64,000 bases of DNA from Armatimonadota bacterium (GTDB lineage: Bacteria > Armatimonadota > Fimbriimonadia > Fimbriimonadales > Fimbriimonadaceae), in NCBI GenBank assembly GCA_022563855.1, contig JADFMN010000003.1, positions 1 through 64,000 on the forward strand, written 5' to 3'. The first letter of the stretch is position 1, and every line of letters starts with the position of its first letter. The position numbers were made by a program, and so were the translations under genes. The notes under the pieces were generated by a model that had not been told where the DNA came from, did not search any database, and saw only the letters and a program-made list of their open reading frames with translations. Below, piece after piece: positions 56,230 to 64,000 of the stretch.

Positions 56230-58404
56230 ATGAATCAGGAGACAGCGAGCCGTGCCGGGGGCAAGCCCCAGCGGAAAACAGGCCTTGAAACCGAGGTTCA
56301 GTGGCTGAAAGGCGTCGGGCCCAAGCACGCCGTGTCGTTGGGCAAGCTGGGCATCGAAACGGTCGGCGACCTGCTGTTCTACATGCCTCGCCGGTACGAA
56401 GATCGCCGGAACCTCCCGCCGATCGGTTTCCTGAAGCCGGGGCAGCAAGCGACGATCCGCGGCGAGATCGTGGATATCCGGTCGCGCAAGGGCAGGGGCG
56501 GAAAGGTCATTCTCACCGTGACGGTCGGCGACGGCACCGGACACGTGCGGCTCATTTGGTTCAACCAGCCGTGGCTGCGAAAGACTTTGGAGAGCGTGAA
56601 GGGCGAGGTCATCGCGTTCGGCATGGTCAAAGAGTCGCGGCAGATCATGGAGATGTCCAGCCCTGAGTGGGAAGCCGTCGAAGACGACGACGACAGCGAG
56701 GACTTCGCCCGAATCACGCCGGTGTATCCGCTGACCGAGGGCGTTCAACAGTGGGTCGTGAGGCGGGCTGCCCGCTCTGCGGTCGACTACTTCGGCGATC
56801 AGCTCAAGGACCCTTTGCCGAAAGAGCTGCGCAAGAGCCACGATCTGCCCGATCTGGCTTGGACAGTCCGCCAGATGCACGGCCCCGATGGCGAGAAAGA
56901 GCAAGAGCAGGCGCGACGGAGGCTCGTGTTTGAGGAGTTCCTGTTCCTACAACTCTCGCTTCAGATGCGTCGCGCCGAAGTGAAGCAGGAGATCGGAACC
57001 GTGTTCCCGATCTCGAAGATCGGGTCTGACGAGATGCCCGACGGCGGGACGCTGTTCGCCGAGGGGGTCGAGCGTCTGCCGATTTGGGAAGAGCTGGTCA
57101 AAATGCTGCCGTTCGAGATGACCGATGCCCAGCGTCGGGTCACCCAAGAGATTTTCGACGACATGGAGCGGCCCGCGCCGATGAACAGGCTGCTGCAGGG
57201 CGACGTCGGCAGCGGCAAGACGGCGGTCGCCGCGGCCGCGATGTTGGCTGCGGTCCGGTGCGGGTGGCAAGCGGCGCTCATGGTACCGACCGAAATCCTC
57301 GCGGAACAGCACCACGTCAACTTCCGCGAACTGTTCGACCCGGTGGGCGTTCGAGTTGGGCTGCTGGTCGGCAGGATGGGAGCGCGGGCCAAGAAGAAGG
57401 CCGTCGACGGGGCTTTATCAGGAGAGCTGCAGATCGTGGTCGGCACCCACGCCTTGATCCAAGACAAGGTCGAGTTCGCCAAGATGGGCCTGGCGATCAT
57501 CGACGAGCAGCACAGGTTCGGCGTCATGCAGCGCGCTGCGCTGAGGGGGAAGGCGCGGGAGAACCCCGATGTTCTGGTGATGACCGCGACGCCGATCCCT
57601 CGAACGCTGACGATGACGCTGTACGGCGACCTCGACCTCTCCGTGATCGACGAGATGCCGCCGGGCCGAAAGCCGATCAAGACGCATTGGAAGCTCCCCC
57701 ACGAGCGGCCACAGGTCTACGCTTCGGTCCGCAAGCTCTTGGACGGCAAGCGCCAGGCGTACTTCGTCTGCCCGATGATCACAGAGAGCATCAAGATGCA
57801 GACACAGGCGGCGGTGGACCTCCACTACCGCCTCAGCGAGGACGTTTTCAAGGACTTCCGCGTCGGCCTGTTGCACGGCCAGATGAAGTCGGCCGAGAAG
57901 GAGGAGGCGATGAATCGGTTCCGGAACGCCGAGCTCGACGTGCTCGTTTCGACGGTGGTGATCGAGGTCGGCGTCGATGTGCCAAACGCCAGCGTGATGG
58001 TGATCGAAGACGCAAACCGGTTCGGCCTCAGCCAGTTGCACCAGCTCCGCGGGCGCGTCGGTCGGGGCCGTTATCAGAGCTACTGCGTGCTGATCGCCGA
58101 CGGTCGGACGGCGGACGCGCAAAGGAGGCTGGAGGTGCTGGTGCAGACCACGGATGGCTTCCTGATCGCCGAAGAGGACCTGAGAATACGCGGCCCCGGC
58201 GACATGGCGGGAACGCGCCAGCACGGCGAACTCGACTTCCGGTTTGGCGATTTAATCCGGGACGGCGTGCTGCTCGAAGAGGCTCGCAGCGCGGCGATCG
58301 CTGTACTTGCGGACGACCCGGGCTTAGCGTCCAAGAAGAACGCAGATATACTGAACCGAGTGAAGCAGCGGCGCTCTGAAGAATCGTTGATCACCGTGTC
58401 ATGA
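56230..58404 (+). CDS. recG: ATP-dependent DNA helicase RecG
   Basis: A 724-residue branch-migration helicase for stalled forks and recombination intermediates. The N-terminal wedge/OB region has VQWLKGVGPKHAVSLGKLG and LLFYMPRRYEDRR. The motor has motif I GDVGSGKTA, motif II IIDEQHRFGV, motif III VMTATPIPRTL, motif V STVVIEVGVDVPNA and motif VI QLRGRVGRG. The length is normal. It is translationally coupled (ATGA) to a rhodanese gene. Confidence 0.95.
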   Translation: MNQETASRAGGKPQRKTGLETEVQWLKGVGPKHAVSLGKLGIETVGDLLFYMPRRYEDRRNLPPIGFLKPGQQATIRGEIVDIRSRKGRGGKVILTVTVGDGTGHVRLIWFNQPWLRKTLESVKGEVIAFGMVKESRQIMEMSSPEWEAVEDDDDSEDFARITPVYPLTEGVQQWVVRRAARSAVDYFGDQLKDPLPKELRKSHDLPDLAWTVRQMHGPDGEKEQEQARRRLVFEEFLFLQLSLQMRRAEVKQEIGTVFPISKIGSDEMPDGGTLFAEGVERLPIWEELVKMLPFEMTDAQRRVTQEIFDDMERPAPMNRLLQGDVGSGKTAVAAAAMLAAVRCGWQAALMVPTEILAEQHHVNFRELFDPVGVRVGLLVGRMGARAKKKAVDGALSGELQIVVGTHALIQDKVEFAKMGLAIIDEQHRFGVMQRAALRGKARENPDVLVMTATPIPRTLTMTLYGDLDLSVIDEMPPGRKPIKTHWKLPHERPQVYASVRKLLDGKRQAYFVCPMITESIKMQTQAAVDLHYRLSEDVFKDFRVGLLHGQMKSAEKEEAMNRFRNAELDVLVSTVVIEVGVDVPNASVMVIEDANRFGLSQLHQLRGRVGRGRYQSYCVLIADGRTADAQRRLEVLVQTTDGFLIAEEDLRIRGPGDMAGTRQHGELDFRFGDLIRDGVLLEEARSAAIAVLADDPGLASKKNADILNRVKQRRSEESLITVS

Positions 58405-58727
58405 AGGACGTTCCGCAAGTCACCGTGGAAGAGTTGAACGAGGAGCTGCGCGGAGACGCGCCTCCGGTTCTGCTGGACGTTCGAGAAGATGACGAGCTGA
58501 AGATCAGCAAGCTCGACTATCGGCACCACATCCCGGTCGACGACTTGCGGGATCGGGTAGATGAGCTGAGCCCGGACGACGACATCGTGGTGATTTGCCG
58601 AACCGGATTGCGATCTGGCAACGCGACTACGTTCCTGCGGGAGAAGGGTTTCACCCGCGTCCGGTACATGTTCGGGGGCATGAACGAGTGGTCCGAGCGA
58701 ATCGATCCGACGATGCGGCAGTACTGA
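58401..58727 (+). CDS. Rhodanese-like domain protein
   Basis: A 108-residue single rhodanese domain, PPVLLDVREDDELKI and the active-site loop CRTGLRS with the catalytic Cys. It could transfer sulfur or act as a sulfur carrier; the partner is unknown. The start overlaps the recG stop (ATGA). Confidence 0.88.
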   Translation: MKDVPQVTVEELNEELRGDAPPVLLDVREDDELKISKLDYRHHIPVDDLRDRVDELSPDDDIVVICRTGLRSGNATTFLREKGFTRVRYMFGGMNEWSERIDPTMRQY

Positions 58728-59184
58728 GGGGCGCTTCGCTGACACGGGCCTTGAGGAGATGCGCCTTGGTGCTGGCAGGGCGAGCACGTCATCCTGAGCC
58801 TGTCGAAGGACCTCGCGAGCCGCGCTCGGTTTTGGGAGTGCGCCTTCCTTCGCCATCGCTTGTTGCAAGACTAGGCGGCTTGACGCCTACTTGGCCTCAC
58901 GCTCTTGATCGCGCGTCCGTGGACTAAGAGTCCACGGGCCGGGATGCGGACTAAGAGTCCGCGCTCCTTTCCAGCCCCAGAACCGTCATCCTGAGCGGAT
59001 CGAAGGAGCATGGTTCTGGGGTGATCGCTTCGACAACATGTGCTGGTCGAGCTGTCACATCGTAGCGGTCGGCAGTTTATTCGAATCCCAATCGCGCTCC
59101 TTGTCCTCGTCGAGCTCAGAACAGGCTCGCTCAGGATGACGATTGGGATTCTAATCTCTCGGGACTCGGGACTCGGGACTGGTC
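58728..59184. repeat. Spacer filled with dispersed short repeats
   Basis: No gene is seen. CATCCTGAGCCTGTCGAAGGAC (58790) recurs as GTCATCCTGAGCGGATCGAAGGA (58986) and inverted as AGGCTCGCTCAGGATGAC (59124). Two hairpins, CGTGGACT-AAG-AGTCCACG (58918-58936) and GCGGACT-AAG-AGTCCGC (58946-58962), share a loop. GGGACTC is repeated three times at 59160-59180. These words look like widespread intergenic repeats. Confidence 0.65.
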
Positions 59185-59232
59185 CCTACTTCTTCTTCGT
59201 GAACCGCCGTCGCTTGGTCGATTCCGTTGCAG
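59185..59232 (-). pseudogene. topA: Displaced 3' end of topA
   Basis: On the minus strand the DNA encodes TKRRRFTKKK and a stop, exactly the C-terminus of the intact topA gene, with three synonymous differences over the ten codons. Weaker similarity extends a few codons upstream. It lies in the same orientation as topA, 2.78 kb away, with the kinase-HD gene between. Confidence 0.85.
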
Positions 59233-59322
59233 TCAGTTCTCTCCCGAAAGTTGATTCAGCACCATTGAGAACTTAGAATCGTGTCACGCTGACTCCTCGA
59301 TGGCCATCGAGGCAGAAAAGAC
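59233..59322. other. Short spacer at the slot edge
   Basis: Between the topA remnant and the end of the kinase-HD gene I see no gene and no clear terminator. Confidence 0.4.
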
Positions 59323-61740
59323 CTATCGTCTCTTAGTTGTAGGCAGCATCTTTAGAATGTCATTCTGGACTGTTGCGAACTTGCCAGTGGACATAAGATC
59401 GTCTCGCACCTTCTGAGGTACGAATACGCGTATCTTCTTGACCAACGACTGAAAATTCTCGAACACAGACTTGGACACTCCAGAAATACGGCTGAGAGGT
59501 TCGATGCTGTATCCCTGCGCACTTCCAAGCATCTTGGTGCGCACAAATATTTCCCTACTTGCATCTTCTTCTGGATCAATGCGGGGAATGTCTAGTAAGA
59601 CACAACTAGCATGATCGATAGTTGCGATGCCAGATTCGCTGATGATGTTCGTAATTCTTAGTCGTAGCGCCTCGACGCCTGCAGAATCCAATCCTATAAG
59701 GTGTTTATATGTAATCTTGTACTTGCCCCTGTCTGTGATCTCGATCAAGCGACGGTAATGACCTCGCCCTCCACTTAGCAGACTCACTAGCGGATTGGAC
59801 TCAGCCGGAAAATTGATTTCAAACTCTAGTGACAGCAGGGCAACGGCCTCGTAATCAGTCATGAACATACTTCGGTAGACATATTCTTTAAAACCAAATC
59901 CTGTCGCATCAATAAACAGCTTGCGAGCAACGTACTTGATCATAGCCATCATCGCTCGATTAGCATGGTGCCAATACACTCTCGCGTACATGTGGTATCG
60001 GGCAATCACAATGCTTTCTGCCGCCATAATTGCTTTCTCAGCTACTCCGATCTGCGCATTACGATCGCCCTGCTCGGGGATGGCAATCAGTCCATCAAGC
60101 AACGCGTCCAAATCAACTCCGGATCCATAACCAACGCCAGTGAAAAGGCTATCGGACGTCAGATATGCAACCTTGTCTGCATCGATTGGTCCATCAATAA
60201 TGGAAGTTTGCAAGTGTGCAACCTCCGATGTCCCCTCTCCTTCTATGAGCGAAACTACTTGCCTATAATCCAGTCCCCAAGCTGGTTCATCAAGTATGTC
60301 GGCCAGCGACTTGTCAATGTTTTGCTCACTGCCATCGGTAGCTGCAGTTGTGCCCTTGAAGTTCAGGAAATAGCGGGACATTCTGCTATGGAATTCGGGC
60401 GGACGTCCCTTGAACAAGTTTTCCGTAGCCTCGCGAGGAGTACAGAGGTCATCTAGTGCATGGGCGAGCGGGTAGTGCCCAATATCGTGAAGAAGGGCCG
60501 ACGCGAGAAGTAGAGAGTGATCCTTTGGGAACATCAATATCCTTGCTGTAGGATCTGAGATAAGGGCTCGAACATATTGTTTGACGACAGAGAAAGTTGC
60601 TAGAGAGTGGGCAAATCTAGAGTGCTTAGCATCTGGAAACACACGCTCTACAAGATTGAGCTGATTCTGAAACCGTAATCGCTGAAACATAGGGTGGTCG
60701 ACAAGTGCCTGAGCCCTGCTGGACAGCGATACACGGTGTGTTGCGAGATTGACTTTTTGCTCTGAGCGCTCAACTCGAAATTCAGGCACTCCAAGTGGTT
60801 CGGTATATGACGCTGACAGTTTCTCAAAGTCCAGCAGAGCCTGAGAAGCTGATCGGTAGCAATGTGGATCGTTTCGATCACTCACTAGCAAGCGACGTAT
60901 AAAGGATTTCATGAGGTGCAGATCACTTGCAGTTAGCTCAGACTTGATATTTGGCTTAATGTGTTCGAGGAGCTCGTCAAAATCACGATCGGATTTCGCT
61001 GGAATTGTCTTTTGCGAAACCAATTCACAGAATGTAGTGCCTAGGCAGTATAGGTCAAGATGTGGTAAAAATTCTGAGAGCAATGCTCGTGAGACTTTCT
61101 TTCCGATGAGTTCACGTGCGTAATTTGGTGCATACCTATGTGAGCCGAAGAGAGGCGTATCTGCAAGGAACTCAATTGTGGCAGAATCACCTGTTTTGAA
61201 GGAAAGGGGTTTAGCGCATCCGAGATCCGCAATTCTTACCTCTAGTTCCCCATTCGGCAAGCGCAAGTAAAGAAGATTCGAGGGCTTAATATCGCAGTGC
61301 AGAATCTCTTGTGAGTGAAGATACTCTAGACCCGTGAGAACTTGACGAAAGCAATCGATGATTTCAGTCCCATCAGAGATAGACCTGAAAAGTGCGGACA
61401 ATGTTGGTTCGTCGCCATCAGCCGAGGGCATCAGTTCCATCACGTAGAATGGACGGATCTTGCCTGCATGCTCGACTTCTCCCGCGTCGACAATCTTCAC
61501 TACATTGCGATGTGTGATTGAAGATAGCAAGCGTATTTCGTTCTCGAACGTTCTATCAAAGGTCTTCGCGCGTGGGCCGCGAGCATATAGTGGATGCGAA
61601 AGTTTGAGTGCCCGTCGAGCTCCTAGGCTGAGCTGTTCAACCTCGTACAGTTTAGCTGCACCACCATGAGAGATGGATGCTACCACTCGATACTTCTGAT
61701 CTACGATGTCGCCGTCGGTGATTGCTTTCGCGCTCGGCAT
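59323..61740 (-). CDS. Ser/Thr protein kinase fused to a SAMHD1-like HD phosphohydrolase
   Basis: An 805-residue protein. Residues 16-310 are a Hanks-type kinase: Gly-loop SHGGAAKLYEV, Lys46 in RALKLS, catalytic loop LHCDIKPSNLL (Asp150, Cys in place of the usual Arg), DLG (172-174) in place of DFG and SHRYAPNYARE for the APE region. Residues 340-805 match COG1078 HD proteins: HPMFQRLRFQNQL, HSRFAHSLATF (H378), LLHDIGHYPLAHAL (H418, D419) and the later Asp in PIDADKVAYL. The HD part may hydrolyse dNTPs. Base composition is clearly AT-richer than its neighbours. TATCAT lies ten bases upstream. Confidence 0.88.
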   Translation of the reverse strand: MPSAKAITDGDIVDQKYRVVASISHGGAAKLYEVEQLSLGARRALKLSHPLYARGPRAKTFDRTFENEIRLLSSITHRNVVKIVDAGEVEHAGKIRPFYVMELMPSADGDEPTLSALFRSISDGTEIIDCFRQVLTGLEYLHSQEILHCDIKPSNLLYLRLPNGELEVRIADLGCAKPLSFKTGDSATIEFLADTPLFGSHRYAPNYARELIGKKVSRALLSEFLPHLDLYCLGTTFCELVSQKTIPAKSDRDFDELLEHIKPNIKSELTASDLHLMKSFIRRLLVSDRNDPHCYRSASQALLDFEKLSASYTEPLGVPEFRVERSEQKVNLATHRVSLSSRAQALVDHPMFQRLRFQNQLNLVERVFPDAKHSRFAHSLATFSVVKQYVRALISDPTARILMFPKDHSLLLASALLHDIGHYPLAHALDDLCTPREATENLFKGRPPEFHSRMSRYFLNFKGTTAATDGSEQNIDKSLADILDEPAWGLDYRQVVSLIEGEGTSEVAHLQTSIIDGPIDADKVAYLTSDSLFTGVGYGSGVDLDALLDGLIAIPEQGDRNAQIGVAEKAIMAAESIVIARYHMYARVYWHHANRAMMAMIKYVARKLFIDATGFGFKEYVYRSMFMTDYEAVALLSLEFEINFPAESNPLVSLLSGGRGHYRRLIEITDRGKYKITYKHLIGLDSAGVEALRLRITNIISESGIATIDHASCVLLDIPRIDPEEDASREIFVRTKMLGSAQGYSIEPLSRISGVSKSVFENFQSLVKKIRVFVPQKVRDDLMSTGKFATVQNDILKMLPTTKRR

Positions 61741-61963
61741 GGTCGATTGAATGATACCTTCCTACACGGTTCACTTTCTTCCTGCCGTTACTCGCCTTGC
61801 GCGATGCGCCTGAAACGGTACTCAAGCATAATTGGACTGTGGGATCTTATTCTGGCTGTTTCTGATTAACAGTTGTCTGGTACGAATACACATGTATGAC
61901 TATGCATATGCGGCTGTTTGAATGTCCGATCTGAACCCCGCTCCATAGTGCAAATATCTGTTG
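61741..61963. other. AT-rich spacer at the slot edge
   Basis: No coding frame with protein-like composition is seen. The AT-rich composition matches the kinase-HD gene and changes abruptly to GC-rich at the topA stop, so this is probably part of the acquired DNA. Confidence 0.5.
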
Positions 61964-61964
61964 C

Positions 61965-64000
61965 CTACTTTTTCTTCGTGAACCGTCGGCGCTTGGTCGG
62001 ACCCTTGGCAGCCTTCGCTTTGACCAGCTCGACCGCCTTTTCCGGCGTCAAGTCAGCAGGGTCGAGCCCCTTGGGGAGGGTCGCGTTGACCTTGCCGTTC
62101 TTCACGTAAGGCCCGTACCGCCCGCTCAGCAGTTGCACCGGCCCTTCGAGCCCTTCAAGCTCGCCGAAGTCCTTGATGATCTCCGGGCCAGAGCGCGCCT
62201 TCTTTGCGTTCACCAAGAACACGACCGCCTCATCGACTGTGACAGAAGCGCCCTTGCGCCAGTCGCCGACGTTCGCCTTCTTGTCGCCGCAGATCAGATA
62301 CGGCCCAAACTTGCCGAGCGCGACGGAGATCATGTCGCCGCTCTCGGGGTGCGGGCCGATCTCGCGCGGGTAGCTGAGGAGGATCGCCAGCTCCTTGTCC
62401 CCGATCTCTGCCGGCTTCAGCTCCTTCGGGATCGTGATACGCTTCGGCTTCTTTCCGCTCTTCCTCTCAGCCTCGGTCTGCTCGACCTCCAGATAGTCGC
62501 CGAACCGACCTGTCTTGTGGAGCACGCACTGCCCCGTCGCGGGGTCTTCGCCCAGAGCCTGACCGCCCGCCTTCTTCTGCGCCAGAAGTTCGAGCGCTAT
62601 CTCCAGCGTCAACTCCGCCGGCGGCAAATCGCCAGGGACGCTGGCCGTGTTGCCGGGGCCGCCCTCCCCTCGCTGGAGGAAAGGACCGTTGCGGCCAATT
62701 CGAACGATGATGTTTTCGCCGACGGCGATCGCAGGGAACGGAATATCTTTGCTCAAATGCGTGACCTGCGGCTCGATCCCAGGATGTTCATCAGTGCCGG
62801 TATAGAACTCTCGCAGATAGCCAACGTGGTCTAGGTTGCCGTTAGCAATCTCATCAAGCTGTTCTTCGAGCTGCGCCGTAAAGGTCGTATCGACCAGCTC
62901 CGTGAAGTTGTTCTCCAGAAGCTCCGTCACGGCGAACGCGGTGAACGTTGGCACTAGTTCTCGGCCTTTCTTGAAGATATATCCGCGGTCTTCGATGGTT
63001 CCGAGGATGCTCGCGTAGGTACTTGGCCGTCCGACGCCTTCTGACTCCAGCTCCTTGACGAGCGACGCCTCGGTGAACCGCGCGGGCGGTCGTGTTGCGT
63101 GCTCGGTCGCGCGGACTTCCTTTGCCGCCAGCTCTTGCCCCTTCTCGAGGGTGGGAAGGATGCGCTCCTTGTTGGCCAAGTCGGCGTCAGGGTCGTCTGC
63201 GCCCTCCACATACGCTTTCAGGAAACCCGGAAAGAGGATGCTCTTGCCGCTCGCAGCAAATACGAACTTCGTGCCGTTGCTCGAGACCGCGATAGAGACT
63301 CTTGTACGCTCAACCTCTGCAGGCTTCATCTGACAGGCGATCGTTCTTTTCCAGATCAAGTCGTACAGCTTGAACTGGTCCGCAGATAGAGAACTCCTTA
63401 CATCCTGCGGTCGACGGGCGAGATCCGAAGGGCGGATCGCCTCGTGAGCTTCCTGAGCGTTCTTAGACTTCGACTTGTACTGCTTCGGCTTGGCGGGAAC
63501 GTGCTCAGCGCCGTACAGGTCGCCAATCACCGTGCGTGCCTGCTTGATCGCTCGATCTGCGAGCGTGAGGCTGTCGGTACGCATATACGTGATCAAACCG
63601 ACCCGTTCGCCGCTGCCGAGGTCGATGCCTTCGTACAGTTGTTGGGCGATTCTCATCGTTCGACGGGCCGTGTAGCCGAGCTTTCGGTTTGCCTCTTGTT
63701 GCAGCGTCGAGGTCATGAACGGCGGTGGAGGGTTCTCCCTGCCCGGCTTCGCATCGATATCTGACACGGTCCAAGGCGAACTTTCGGCGACGGCAGCTTG
63801 GAACGACTGTGCCTCGTTCGCCATGAGCCAGCGAACTTTGTCAGATGAGAGCTGTCCCCGGCTGTCGAAATGCTCGCCCTCCGCGACCCTGGCGTCGTCG
63901 ACGCTGCGCAGTCGCGCGACGAACGATTGCCCGTTTGTCACAAGGGTCGCTTCAACCCCCGAGTACTCGGCGATGACGAACTGCTTGCGCTCTCTTTCAC
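61965..64000 (-). CDS. topA: DNA topoisomerase I (N-terminus beyond right edge)
   Basis: The visible 678 or so codons cover most of a type IA topoisomerase, which relaxes negative supercoils. The catalytic Tyr is in VGLITYMRTDS; EAHEAIRPSD, TRPPARFTEASLVKELE and GIGRPST-like GVGRPSTYASI fit the family. The C-terminal part has several GRYGPYV/GKFGPYL repeat modules replacing zinc fingers, and a basic tail. The frame stays open to 64000. Its 3' end is duplicated at 59185. Confidence 0.93.
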   Translation of the reverse strand, partial: ERERKQFVIAEYSGVEATLVTNGQSFVARLRSVDDARVAEGEHFDSRGQLSSDKVRWLMANEAQSFQAAVAESSPWTVSDIDAKPGRENPPPPFMTSTLQQEANRKLGYTARRTMRIAQQLYEGIDLGSGERVGLITYMRTDSLTLADRAIKQARTVIGDLYGAEHVPAKPKQYKSKSKNAQEAHEAIRPSDLARRPQDVRSSLSADQFKLYDLIWKRTIACQMKPAEVERTRVSIAVSSNGTKFVFAASGKSILFPGFLKAYVEGADDPDADLANKERILPTLEKGQELAAKEVRATEHATRPPARFTEASLVKELESEGVGRPSTYASILGTIEDRGYIFKKGRELVPTFTAFAVTELLENNFTELVDTTFTAQLEEQLDEIANGNLDHVGYLREFYTGTDEHPGIEPQVTHLSKDIPFPAIAVGENIIVRIGRNGPFLQRGEGGPGNTASVPGDLPPAELTLEIALELLAQKKAGGQALGEDPATGQCVLHKTGRFGDYLEVEQTEAERKSGKKPKRITIPKELKPAEIGDKELAILLSYPREIGPHPESGDMISVALGKFGPYLICGDKKANVGDWRKGASVTVDEAVVFLVNAKKARSGPEIIKDFGELEGLEGPVQLLSGRYGPYVKNGKVNATLPKGLDPADLTPEKAVELVKAKAAKGPTKRRRFTKKK

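Overview
The window looks like a chromosomal segment of an Armatimonadota bacterium, most likely of the Fimbriimonadia type. The basis is the GC-rich codon use, a DUF1559-type prepilin with the [11 protein letters not shown] helix typical of that phylum, the Planctomycete-like DUF1549/DUF1553, DUF1501 and DUF1800 proteins, many exported proteins of unknown function, and an outer-membrane-type barrel protein. This assignment is inference from protein style; no rRNA is present.

Layout. 1-1.5 kb: an acetolactate synthase fragment abutting a truncated NB-ARC ATPase, then an EEP-family hydrolase. 1.5-8.9 kb: DUF1800, exported hypotheticals, a DUF2207 membrane protein and a trypsin-like protease, separated by intergenic spacers built from a few short phrases. 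8.9-10.1 kb: non-coding DNA with many local hairpins ending in a strong terminator, a candidate RNA gene. 10.1-30.9 kb: mostly housekeeping (prpB/prpC, rmuC, kbl, a response regulator, an oligopeptide ATPase, alr, serA, a DUF255 protein, rluB-scpB-scpA, a prepilin). 31.0-35.1 kb: a slot bounded by tRNA-Cys and a degenerate copy of its 3' part, holding one gene for an exported PDZ-TPR-CHAT protein. 35.2-45.5 kb: osmC, tpiA, a thioesterase, a PSD1/DUF1501/EEP cluster and a CehA-type metallohydrolase. 45.6-50.5 kb: a segment flanked by a complete and a partial glyoxalase gene, carrying a REP-type transposase, a truncated tfoX and a dehydratase-cyclodeaminase-dehydratase operon. 50.7-56.2 kb: ATP synthase genes atpZ-I-B-E-F-H-A-G, without atpD and atpC. 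56.2-64 kb: recG, a rhodanese, a repeat-filled spacer, an AT-richer gene fusing a Ser/Thr kinase to a SAMHD1-like HD domain, and topA running off the right edge.

The most striking pattern is recurrent. Four times (tRNA-Cys, topA, alr and the Tat-exported EEP gene) an accessory gene lies between an intact host gene and a second, displaced copy of that gene's 3' end in the same orientation. In the protein-coding cases the displaced copy encodes nearly the same C-terminal peptide with synonymous codon changes. Each slot carries one accessory gene (kinase-HD, PDZ-TPR-CHAT, two lipoproteins) and no recombinase. This is what insertion at a gene 3' end looks like when the incoming DNA brings a replacement end, and it may reflect an undescribed cassette-insertion process.

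A second window-wide pattern is the start signal. About twenty genes on both strands have a TAnnnT-like hexamer only 5-9 bases before the start codon, often with no Shine-Dalgarno. That geometry implies widespread leaderless transcription, and I used it to choose several starts. Genes inside transcription units (scpB, DUF1501) and some others (the CHAT gene, DUF4139) have ordinary GGAG-type sites instead.
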